Assembly (NCBI GenBank): GCA_036518955.1
Contig: DATDMG010000180.1
Span: forward strand, 1 to 15,855
DNA length: 15,855 nucleotides
Direction: 5' to 3'
Source: DATDMG01 sp036518955
GTDB taxonomy: Bacteria > Actinomycetota > Actinomycetes > Actinomycetales > Kineosporiaceae
In this document: positions 6,327 to 12,154 of the stretch, in pieces
Position numbering within the stretch: position 1 is the stretch's first letter
Layout of the letters: each line of letters starts with the position of its first letter
Notes under the pieces: generated by a model
Seen by the model: the letters and a program-made list of their open reading frames with translations, nothing else
Databases searched by the model: none
Told to the model about the DNA's origin: nothing
Position numbers and translations under genes: made by a program

Positions 6327-6981
6327 GATCTCGCCCCGGTATGACCTGTCCGTCGGGGGCGGTCCCGCGCAGACCGGCCCGGCGGATCAGGTGCCCCGCC
6401 CCGGCCACCGGCCCCCGATCCCGGTGAAGATCCTGGTCTCGGGAGGTTTCGGGGTCGGCAAGACGACCATGATCGGGGCCCTCTCGGAGATCGAGCCGCT
6501 CACCACCGAGGCCGCGATGACCACGGTCGGGCTCGGCGTCGACACGCCGGGCGCGGCGGGGGACGCCAAGACGACGACGACCGTCGCGATGGATTTCGGC
6601 CGGATCACCATTGACGACAGCATCATCCTGTACATGTTCGGCACGCCCGGGCAGGACCGGTTCGGCTTCATGTGGAACGACCTCGCCAACGGCGCGCTCG
6701 GCGGGATCGTCCTGGTGGACACCTCGGTGCTGGCCGACTGTTTCGTCGCCCTGGACTACTTCGAGAAGATCGGGTTGCCGTTCGTCGTCGCCGTCAACCA
6801 GTTCGACGGGCGGTTCAACCTCGGCCTGGCCGAGGTCCGCGAGGCCACTGACGTCGACCCGCACGTCCCCGTCGTGGCCGTGGACGCCCGGTCCCGGGAG
6901 TCGGTGAAGCAGGTCGTGCTCTGCCTGCTGAACGTCGTCCTGAGCCGCGCCCGGGCCGGTTCGGGGCGGGTCGCCCGGTGA
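6310..6981 (+). CDS. cvnD: Conservon Ras-like GTP-binding protein (CvnD)
   Basis: This 223-aa small GTPase is the output component of the conservon. The P-loop is GGFGVGKTT (45-53, Lys51). Switch I threonines are KTTTT at 87-91. The G3 region is FGTPGQDRF (110-118), where the usual DxxG is GTPGQ, as is normal for this group. NQFD (163-166) is the G4 guanine-specificity motif, and VDARS (191-195) is in the G5 position. A flexible 38-residue Pro/Gly-rich extension precedes the domain. The GTG start at 6310 lies inside cvnC in another frame, so translation is coupled. Nucleotide cycling is probably controlled by the roadblock protein. It ends the operon, and no conservon P450 gene follows. Confidence 0.95.
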   Translation: MSPHSEISPRYDLSVGGGPAQTGPADQVPRPGHRPPIPVKILVSGGFGVGKTTMIGALSEIEPLTTEAAMTTVGLGVDTPGAAGDAKTTTTVAMDFGRITIDDSIILYMFGTPGQDRFGFMWNDLANGALGGIVLVDTSVLADCFVALDYFEKIGLPFVVAVNQFDGRFNLGLAEVREATDVDPHVPVVAVDARSRESVKQVVLCLLNVVLSRARAGSGRVAR

Positions 6982-7085
6982 CCGCCGGGCGCGGTACCGG
7001 CGCGCCGTCCGGATCGATGTCGCCGGGGCGCTCGCGGGCGTGTACTCTGGCGATCGCCGCCCGCTACGACGGGTGGTGACGGCCG

Positions 7086-7158
7086 GCCCCGATAGCTCAG
7101 TCGGCAGAGCGTCTCCATGGTAAGGAGAAGGTCTAGGGTTCGATTCCCTATCGGGGCT
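7086..7158 (+). tRNA. tRNA-Thr (anticodon GGT)
   Basis: This is a 73-nt cloverleaf with a perfect 7-bp acceptor stem GCCCCGA/TCGGGGC, D-arm GCTC...GAGC, anticodon stem TCTCC/GGAGA with loop ATGGTAA, and T-arm TAGGG-TTCGATT-CCCTA. The discriminator base is T and CCA is not encoded. Anticodon GGT reads ACC and ACU. It stands immediately upstream of tRNA-Met and rpmG, a common actinobacterial order. A weak TACTCT -10 lies at 7043-7048. Confidence 0.97.
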
Positions 7159-7200
7159 CTGAGGGGGGCGGTTCGCCGGGTGCCGTCGACCGAGGGTCGA

Positions 7201-7206
7201 TATGAT
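7201..7206 (+). promoter_or_regulatory. -10 element TATGAT upstream of tRNA-Met
   Basis: TATGAT is near consensus and lies 20 nt before the tRNA-Met 5' end. No good -35 is present at normal spacing, so it may be a secondary promoter to transcription arriving from tRNA-Thr. Confidence 0.35.
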
Positions 7207-7226
7207 CTGGTGACAGCGCCCATCAC

Positions 7227-7302
7227 GGCGGAGTAGCTCAGTCGGCAGAGCAAGCGGCTCATAATCGCTGTGTCGCCGGTTCAAGTCCGGCCTCCGCTAC
7301 CA
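7227..7302 (+). tRNA. tRNA-Met, elongator type (anticodon CAT), CCA encoded
   Basis: This is a 76-nt gene including the encoded 3' CCA. Acceptor stem GGCGGAG/CTCCGCT has a G-T wobble as the first pair, not the C-A mismatch of an initiator tRNA. The D-arm is GCTC...GAGC, the anticodon stem AGCGG/TCGCT carries loop CTCATAA, and the T-arm is GCCGG-TTCAAGT-CCGGC. A lysidine-modified tRNA-Ile2 also has a CAT anticodon, but the position just before rpmG favours elongator Met. Confidence 0.93.
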
Positions 7303-7320
7303 CGGGCCGGGAACGCGCGG

Positions 7321-7351
7321 TTCGACCGGCGGGTTGCTCCTCGCGTATCCT
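7321..7351 (+). promoter_or_regulatory. Candidate rpmG promoter TTCGAC-19-TATCCT
   Basis: TTCGAC (7321-7326) and TATCCT (7346-7351) are 19 bp apart in the 165-bp gap between tRNA-Met and rpmG. The spacing is long and the match moderate. rpmG may also be reached by read-through from the tRNA genes. Confidence 0.35.
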
Positions 7352-7467
7352 CGACCCTCGCGTGCTTCGGGCGGTCCGGTGCGATCGAGCGGGGCGCGCC
7401 GGCGCCTGGCGGGCACCCGCGGAGGGCGACCCGTACCTGACGCTTCGACCGAGAGAAGGCTCCTTCA

Positions 7468-7638
7468 GTGGCCAGCAAGACGCAGGACATCCGCCCGAAG
7501 ATCACTCTCGCCTGCACGGAGTGCAAGGAGCGGAACTACATCACCAAGAAGAACCGGCGCAACGACCCTGACCGGCTGGAGCTCAAGAAGCACTGCCCGC
7601 GTTGCCACAAGCACACGGCGCACCGCGAGACTCGCTGA
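7468..7638 (+). CDS. rpmG: 50S ribosomal protein L33 (bL33), zinc-ribbon form
   Basis: This 56-aa ribosomal protein starts MASKTQDIRPKITLACTEC. It has two CxxC pairs (Cys16/Cys19 and Cys43/Cys46) for a structural zinc, with the conserved YITKKNRRNDPDRLELKK core. The length is normal for the family. The GTG start at 7468 has GAAGG 8 nt upstream. It is the zinc-binding (C+) paralogue type; whether the genome also has a zinc-free copy cannot be seen here. It lies after tRNA-Thr and tRNA-Met and before the dehydratase pair, the usual actinobacterial arrangement. Confidence 0.97.
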   Translation: MASKTQDIRPKITLACTECKERNYITKKNRRNDPDRLELKKHCPRCHKHTAHRETR

Positions 7639-7659
7639 CCAGATTGCCCTGATCGCGCC

Positions 7660-7701
7660 GTTGCCCCGGGAGCATGCCGTCGTGCATGATCACGGGGCAA
7701 C
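7660..7701 (+). terminator. Two-tier hairpin after rpmG
   Basis: GTTGCCCCG (7660-7668) pairs exactly with CGGGGCAAC (7693-7701). Inside it, CATGC (7673-7677) pairs with GCATG (7684-7688) around a 6-nt loop, with an internal loop between the tiers. It starts 22 nt after the rpmG stop. There is no T tract, as is common for actinobacterial terminators. It could also attenuate transcription into the dehydratase genes. Confidence 0.55.
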
Positions 7702-7729
7702 CGCGTGGTCACGTCGAGGTGAGGAGTTC

Positions 7730-8176
7730 ATGGGCATCAATCCGAGCCTGGCCGGTCGCGTGTACCCGCCGTCGCCGGCGTACGAGGTGAGCCGGGAGAA
7801 GATCGCCGAGTTCGCCACGGCCATCGGCAGCGGCGACCCGGCGCACACCGATCCCGGGGCCGCCCGGGCACTCGGCCATCCCGACGTGATCGCCCCCCCG
7901 ACCTTCGCGGTCATCATGGCCCAGCGTGCCGAGGCGCAGATCTACGCCGACCCCGCGTCCGGCGTCGACTTCTCCCGGCTCGTGCATGGTGAGGAGCGCT
8001 TCACCCATCACCGGCCGGTCGTCGCCGGGGACCGGCTCACCGCCACCCTGCATGTGGACGGCGTCCGCGAGGTCGGTGGCAACGGCCTTCTGACGACCCG
8101 GGTCGAGCTGACCGACGCGGACGGCGTTCCGGTCAGCACGGTGCGCTCGACGGTCGTGGTCCGAGGTGAGGAGTGA
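7730..8176 (+). CDS. MaoC-like dehydratase, HadA-type subunit
   Basis: This 148-aa single hot-dog domain protein resembles the non-catalytic/substrate-binding half of the (3R)-hydroxyacyl-ACP dehydratases HadAB of type II fatty acid synthesis. Segments FATAIGSGDPAHTDPGAARALGH (28-50) and APPTFAV (55-61) are typical of the N-terminal FAS1-like dehydratase domain. The ATG at 7730 has a strong GAGGTGAGGAG site just upstream. The stop overlaps the next gene's GTG by 4 nt, so the two subunits are probably made in equal amounts and form a heterodimer. In mycobacteria hadA also follows rpmG. The exact chain-length specificity is unknown. Confidence 0.88.
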   Translation: MGINPSLAGRVYPPSPAYEVSREKIAEFATAIGSGDPAHTDPGAARALGHPDVIAPPTFAVIMAQRAEAQIYADPASGVDFSRLVHGEERFTHHRPVVAGDRLTATLHVDGVREVGGNGLLTTRVELTDADGVPVSTVRSTVVVRGEE

Positions 8177-8622
8177 CGGGCGCCACGGTTCGGAGCGGGC
8201 TGCGCCGCTTCGAGGACGTCGAGGTGGGGGAGACGCTGCCCACCCGCGCCCTGCCGATCCGCCGCCTCGACCTGATCCGCTACGCGGGGGCGAGCGGTGA
8301 CTTCAACGTGATCCACTGGAACGAGCGGGTGGCCTGCTCGGTCGGGCTGCCCGGCGTGATCGCCCACGGCATGCTCACCCTGGCGGTGGCCGGCCGCCTC
8401 GCCACCGACTGGGCCGGCGACCCGGGTGCCGTGGTCGAGTACGGCGCGAAGTTCGTCAAGCCCGTCCCCGTCCCGGACGACGACGAGGGCGCCAGCCTCG
8501 AGGTCGGTGGCGTCGTGGTGGCCCTCGACGAGCAGGCCCGGACGGCGCGGATCGATCTGACCGTCAGCTGCGCGGGTGCCAAGGTCCTGGGTCGTGCGCA
8601 GGCCGTCGTCCGCCTGGCCTGA
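8173..8622 (+). CDS. MaoC-like dehydratase, HadB-type catalytic subunit
   Basis: This 149-aa hot-dog protein has the hydratase-2 motif YAGASGDFNVIHWNE, giving catalytic Asp43 and His48, followed by GVIAHGMLTL. It would carry out reversible dehydration of (3R)-hydroxyacyl thioesters as the active half of the heterodimer with the preceding gene. The GTG start at 8173 overlaps that gene's TGA (GTGA), with GAGGTGAG upstream. No HadC-like third gene follows; murB is next, which suggests ordinary fatty-acid rather than mycolate elongation (inference). Confidence 0.9.
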   Translation: MTGATVRSGLRRFEDVEVGETLPTRALPIRRLDLIRYAGASGDFNVIHWNERVACSVGLPGVIAHGMLTLAVAGRLATDWAGDPGAVVEYGAKFVKPVPVPDDDEGASLEVGGVVVALDEQARTARIDLTVSCAGAKVLGRAQAVVRLA

Positions 8623-8668
8623 CGCGTCCGATCGAGCAGCTGGGGGGGCGCTGCGCACGCCGCTGGCC

Positions 8669-8691
8669 GCTGACTTCGAAGAGTAGTCAGC
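8669..8691 (+). terminator. Hairpin downstream of the dehydratase pair
   Basis: GCTGACT (8669-8675) pairs exactly with AGTCAGC (8685-8691) around a 9-nt loop, 46 nt after the stop at 8622. There is no T tract. A 14-bp self-complementary run (8740-8753, centre ACCGGT) lies further toward murB. Confidence 0.4.
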
Positions 8692-8789
8692 TGGCTGCAA
8701 TGCGTTACACTACAAGGGGTTTCCGGGAGTTGCGCCGGACCGGACCGGTCCGGCGGCATGTTCTCCTCGGCGTGGCGCCGCGCACCCGC

Positions 8790-8795
8790 TAACGT
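8790..8795 (+). promoter_or_regulatory. -10 element for leaderless murB
   Basis: TAACGT is followed by exactly 6 nt and then the murB GTG. There is no Shine-Dalgarno sequence. This is the same geometry as at 2022-2027 and fits a leaderless transcript starting at the GTG. A further TACACT at 8706-8711 is an alternative upstream -10. Confidence 0.5.
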
Positions 8796-8801
8796 GGCCG
8801 A

Positions 8802-9854
8802 GTGACAGAAGGGTCTGCTCTGCTGGCCGATCTGACCACTCTGCGTGTCGGCGGTCCCGCCGCTCGCCTGGTCACCGCCACCACGACCGACGCGGTGATC
8901 GATGCGGTCAGCGAGTGCGATGCGCGGCGCGAACCCGTCCTGGTGCTGGGCGGCGGCTCGAATCTGCTGGTCGCGGACGACGGGTTCGACGGTACCGTCG
9001 TCCGGCTCGCCACCCGGGGCATCACGACGGAGGCGGAGGACCGCTGCGGCGGGGCCGTCGTCCGCGCCGCCGCCGGCGAGCCCTGGGACGGCGTGACCGC
9101 CGAGGCCGTGCGCCGGCGCTGGTCCGGCGTCGAGGCCCTGTCCGGGATACCGGGGTCGACCGGCGCGACGCCGGTGCAGAACGTGGGCGCGTACGGCCAG
9201 GAGGTCAGCGAGACGCTCACCGCCGTGCGCGCCTGGGACCGCCAGGAGGGCAGGGTGCGCACGATCCCGGCCGCGGACTGCGAGTTCGCCTACCGCAGCT
9301 CCCGGTTCCGGCACGAGCGGTTCCGCGGTGGCCCGCGTTTCGTGATCCTCGAGGTGACGTTCCAGCTGCGCCTCGCCGACCTGTCGGCGCCGATCCGCTA
9401 CCCGGAGCTGGCGCGCGCGCTCGGCGTGGAGGCTGGTGCCCGCGCTCCGCTGGCCGACGTCCGGGCCGCCGTCCTCGCCCTCCGCCGGGCCAAGGGCATG
9501 GTGCTGGACGACGCCGACCACGACACCTGGAGCGCCGGCTCGTTCTTCACCAACCCGGTCCTGCCCGCGGACGCGGCGCGGCGCCTCCCACCCGACGCCC
9601 CGCGCTGGCCGATGCCGGACGGCGGGGTCAAGACGAGCGCCGCGTGGCTCATCGAGCACGCCGGGTTCGCCCGCGGCCACGGGGACCCCGGCACGGCCGC
9701 GCTGTCCGGCAAGCACGCGCTGGCCCTCACCAACCGTGGCAGTGCCACCGCCAAGGACCTGCTGGAGCTGGCCCGCGCGGTGCGGGACGGCGTCCGGGGT
9801 GCGTTCGGGGTCGAGCTGGTGCCCGAGCCCATCCTGGTCGGTTGCTGCCTCTGA
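8802..9854 (+). CDS. murB: UDP-N-acetylenolpyruvoylglucosamine reductase
   Basis: This 350-aa cytosolic flavoenzyme reduces the enolpyruvyl group of UDP-GlcNAc-enolpyruvate with NADPH to make UDP-MurNAc for peptidoglycan. FAD-binding motifs are VLGGGSNLLVAD (48-59) and SGIPGSTGATPVQNVGAYGQE (114-134). Tyr164-Arg165 sits in the YRSSRF segment, the catalytic serine is Ser247 in SAGSFFTNP, and the catalytic glutamate is Glu342 in the LVPEP segment. The YRSS segment and loop mark the type I enzyme. GTG 8802 is taken as start because of the leaderless promoter and because the protein begins close to the usual LADLTTLRVGGPA. The C-terminus ends in GCCL. The gene converges on the deaminase gene. Confidence 0.97.
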   Translation: MTEGSALLADLTTLRVGGPAARLVTATTTDAVIDAVSECDARREPVLVLGGGSNLLVADDGFDGTVVRLATRGITTEAEDRCGGAVVRAAAGEPWDGVTAEAVRRRWSGVEALSGIPGSTGATPVQNVGAYGQEVSETLTAVRAWDRQEGRVRTIPAADCEFAYRSSRFRHERFRGGPRFVILEVTFQLRLADLSAPIRYPELARALGVEAGARAPLADVRAAVLALRRAKGMVLDDADHDTWSAGSFFTNPVLPADAARRLPPDAPRWPMPDGGVKTSAAWLIEHAGFARGHGDPGTAALSGKHALALTNRGSATAKDLLELARAVRDGVRGAFGVELVPEPILVGCCL

Positions 9855-9871
9855 GGCCGTGGTCGCCGGGC

Positions 9872-9888
9872 CCGCCCGGCTCGGGCGG
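9872..9888. terminator. GC hairpin between convergent murB and deaminase genes
   Basis: CCGCCCG (9872-9878) and CGGGCGG (9882-9888) form a perfect 7-bp stem with a 3-nt loop, 17 nt after the murB stop. It could end transcription from both sides. There is no T tract. Confidence 0.5.
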
Positions 9889-9947
9889 CGCCCCCATCGC
9901 CTGATGCGACCCGGGCGACGGCGATCGGATGCCGGGCGACCGGAGCG

Positions 9948-11015
9948 TCACCTCGGGGAGATCGACGGTGCGGGGGAGCGGAGCGCCCGGGCCAGCCAGG
10001 CGTCCACGTCGGCGAGGAGGCGACGCTTCACGACGTCCGGCGCCAACGAGGCCTCGATCGAGGCCCGGCCGAGCGCTGCGAGCGCGGCGTCGGTGAACCC
10101 GTGGACCTCGCGCGCCGACTGGTACTGCAGGGCCAGCCGCGGGCCGAAGAGCAGCGGGTCGTCGGCGCCGAGCGCGATCCGCGCGCCGGCGTCCACGAGG
10201 GTGCGGAGCGGGACCTGCTCCATCGTGGGGTAGACCCCCAGAGCGACGTTGCTGGCGGGGCACACCTCGAGCGCGATCCCCGCGTCCACGATCCGGTGCA
10301 GCACGTCCGGGCGTTCGACGGCCCGGACCCCGTGACCGAGCCGGTGCGGGTGCAGCGTGTCGACCGTGGTGGCCACGTGGTCGGCGCCGAGCAGTTCGCC
10401 GCTGTGCGGGACGGCGGCGAGCCCGGCGCGGGCGGCGATCGCGAACGCGGCCGCGAACTCGGCGGTGGTGCCGCGGCGCTCGTCGTTGGAGAGACCGAAA
10501 CCGATGACGGTGCCGGGCCCGTCGCCGGCGTAACGGGCGGCGAGCCGGGCGAGCGTACGGGCGTCGAGCGGGTGCCGGATGCGGCTGGCCGCCACGATGA
10601 TGCCGACCTGGCAGGACGTGGCGCGGCTCGCCTCCCGCGCGGCATCCAGGACGATCTCCAGGGCGGGGGTGAGGCCGCCGACGTGCGGCGCGTAGCTGGT
10701 GGGGTCCACCTGCAGCTCCAGCCAGCCGGAGCCCTCGGCGGCGTCGTCCTGGGCGGCCTCGATGACGATCCGCCGCATGTCGTCGGCGTCCCGGACGCAG
10801 GCGCGGGCGGCGTCGTACAGCCGCTGGAACCGGAACCACCCGCGTTCGTCCGGGGTCAGCCGGAGCAGGTGCTGCTCGCGCAGCGACTCGGGGAGGCGGA
10901 TCCCGTGCTTGTCGGCCAGCTCCTTCAGGGTCTCCGGCCGCATGCTGCCGGTGAAGTGCAGGTGCAGGTGAGCCTTCGGCAGCCTGCTGACATCTGCTGT
11001 GACGCCGCGCTCCAT
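9948..11015 (-). CDS. add: Adenosine deaminase family protein
   Basis: This 355-aa zinc hydrolase of the amidohydrolase fold is likely to deaminate adenosine or a related purine in salvage. Zinc ligands are His18 and His20 (HLHLHFTGS), His204 (PHSGE) and Asp285 (GADDP). Glu207 is the proton-shuttling glutamate, His228 (RLGHG) is the catalytic histidine, and Asp286 is the second aspartate. ASNVALGVY (254-262) is also typical. Two motif variations stand out: FTGS where the family often has LDG or LEGS, and PHSGE where it has HAGE. The substrate is therefore likely but not certain. The ATG at 11015 is the only sensible start. It has no clear Shine-Dalgarno site and may be leaderless. Confidence 0.88.
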   Translation of the reverse strand: MERGVTADVSRLPKAHLHLHFTGSMRPETLKELADKHGIRLPESLREQHLLRLTPDERGWFRFQRLYDAARACVRDADDMRRIVIEAAQDDAAEGSGWLELQVDPTSYAPHVGGLTPALEIVLDAAREASRATSCQVGIIVAASRIRHPLDARTLARLAARYAGDGPGTVIGFGLSNDERRGTTAEFAAAFAIAARAGLAAVPHSGELLGADHVATTVDTLHPHRLGHGVRAVERPDVLHRIVDAGIALEVCPASNVALGVYPTMEQVPLRTLVDAGARIALGADDPLLFGPRLALQYQSAREVHGFTDAALAALGRASIEASLAPDVVKRRLLADVDAWLARALRSPAPSISPR

Positions 11016-11145
11016 CTACCGATGATGCCAGCCCGGGCGGGCCGAGCCGGCCGGACCGCGGTGACCCCGGCCCCGGTCCGGCCGCCTCGTCGTGGTGGTG
11101 CGACCGTTCGCCACCCCTTCAGGGGGCACGTCGGTGCCCGGCTCG

Positions 11146-11173
11146 CCTCAGGCTGCCCTCGGGCCGCCTGAGG
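11146..11173 (-). terminator. Hairpin just after the stop of the 205-aa unknown gene
   Basis: CCTCAGGC (11146-11153) and GCCTGAGG (11166-11173) are exact reverse complements with a 12-nt loop. Read on the minus strand it begins 3 nt after the stop codon at 11177-11179, the right place for a terminator. Confidence 0.5.
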
Positions 11174-11191
11174 GGGTCAGGCTGCCCTCGG
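11148..11191. repeat. 15-bp direct duplication spanning a stop codon
   Basis: TCAGGCTGCCCTCGG occurs at 11148-11162 and 11177-11191, a 29-bp period. On the minus strand each copy reads as the last codons of the unknown gene plus its TGA, so the gene end has been copied once downstream. Confidence 0.75.
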
Positions 11192-11794
11192 CCCGGTCGG
11201 GCCGAGCGCGGGGCCGATCCGGGTGATCGGGACGGCGAGCCAGCTCACCGGTACGTCGAGCGCGTGGGTGGTGATGCCGTCGCGGGTGCGGCTGACGGCG
11301 GAGGGTCCCACGTGCTGCTCGGCGACCAGCCGGGCCCAGACGACGGCCGTCGGCCCGCCGGACCGGACGGCGGGGCCGGCGGGGCGGGGACCGCGCAGCG
11401 ACTCCCCGAGCATCAGCATCGAGGCGATCGTCGGCATCGGGACGTGCACCCATTCGACCCGGGCCCGGGCGTACTCGCGGGCCGCCTCGAGCAGGTCGTT
11501 GGGGGGCATCGCGAAGGACCAGAGCGGCAGCGGCTCGGGATCGAACCGCCCGGGTTGCACCACGATCACCGGATGCCCGGCGGCCCGGGCGGCCGCGACC
11601 CAGCCGGTGTGCGGGTCGGTCCCGCCGGGACGTGCGGGCATGGGGGCAGGTACGGCGTCCATGGCTTCTCCTCGGAGGCGGGCCGGGTCGCCCGGGGATC
11701 GACCGGTGCCGGTGGCTGAGGCGGAGAAGAACGGGTCGGGGATGCCGGGACCCGGAAGGTCACGGGTCAGGACGGCGGCGGGTGCGGACTGCAT
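11177..11794 (-). CDS. Hypothetical protein, 205 aa, divergent from the XRE regulator
   Basis: I do not recognise this protein. Residues 1-60 are Pro/Gly/Ala-rich and probably disordered. A compact part follows with HTGWVAAARAAGHPVIVVQPGRF (62-84), an alpha-helical LLEAAREYARARVEWVHV (101-118) and TIASMLMLGESLRG (122-135). It ends in a beta-rich segment (ITTHALDVPVSWLAVPITRIG). It has no signal peptide or clear membrane helix. Two in-frame starts have good sites: ATG 11794 (AAGGAG, 9 nt) and ATG 11662 (GAGGAG, 5 nt), giving 205 or 161 aa. I list the longer, but the compact part would be complete in the shorter. ATG 11803 directly abuts the AAGGAG and is unlikely. It shares its regulatory region with the divergent regulator gene. 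Confidence 0.65.
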   Translation of the reverse strand: MQSAPAAVLTRDLPGPGIPDPFFSASATGTGRSPGDPARLRGEAMDAVPAPMPARPGGTDPHTGWVAAARAAGHPVIVVQPGRFDPEPLPLWSFAMPPNDLLEAAREYARARVEWVHVPMPTIASMLMLGESLRGPRPAGPAVRSGGPTAVVWARLVAEQHVGPSAVSRTRDGITTHALDVPVSWLAVPITRIGPALGPTGPRAA

Positions 11795-11888
11795 CAGAAC
11801 CATCTCCTTGCGTCAGGGTCTGTGGGTGCCCTGGTCCTGCGGTGGTGCCTGGTCGGCGACTCGGCACGGCGCCGGTGCTGATAACGGC

Positions 11889-11911
11889 TGAAGTTCAGCA
11901 AATTCAGTGAA
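11889..11911 (-). promoter_or_regulatory. Candidate operators upstream of the 205-aa unknown gene
   Basis: TGAA-G-TTCA (11889-11897) and TTCA-G-TGAA (11903-11911) are two perfect 9-bp palindromes 5 bp apart. They share TGAAGTTC with the site in front of the regulator gene (12086-12093). They lie about 95 nt upstream of the unknown gene's start. No firm promoter was found on this strand. Confidence 0.45.
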
Positions 11912-12080
11912 GCTCATTGATTGCGACCTTGGCAAGGGCGTTTCCCTGCAGATGCCCCGGGTGCGGCATGGTCTAGGCTGGCCTTGTTGCTCTACGTAGC
12001 CTCCGACGTCGTCGGCTGCAGGAAGGGCGGTGATCACGCACACGCCCAATGGTTCCGCTGTCCTCTAGTGTTCAGGTGCA

Positions 12081-12108
12081 TTCATTGAAGTTCCTGAAGT
12101 GTTAGACT
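12081..12108 (+). promoter_or_regulatory. Promoter with overlapping palindrome for the XRE-glycosyltransferase operon
   Basis: TAGACT (12103-12108) is a good actinobacterial -10, and TTCATT (12081-12086) is a -35 candidate 16 bp upstream. TTCA-T-TGAA (12081-12089) is a perfect palindrome over that -35 and is followed by TTCCTGAA. Binding here would fit autoregulation by the XRE protein. The predicted leader is about 40 nt. Confidence 0.5.
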
Positions 12109-12154
12109 CTGGCGAAAGCTGGCGAGCGTGGTCGGAACGAGGAGGCTCCAGGTC

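Larger units (their letters stand above)
11795..12154. other. 360-bp divergent intergenic region with related palindromes
   Basis: It separates the 205-aa unknown gene from the XRE regulator. It has more A/T around 11880-11940 and 12060-12120, and each of these stretches holds related short palindromes. A TAGGCT -10-like element lies at 11974-11979. Also present is a 12-codon frame 12030-12068 (GTG start, GGAAGG upstream, TAG stop) that could be a leader peptide but is too short to support as a gene. Confidence 0.6.

Noticed and set aside
7227..7302. Initiator tRNA-fMet
   Set aside because: The first acceptor pair is G-T, not the unpaired C-A of initiators, and the anticodon stem lacks the three consecutive G-C pairs.
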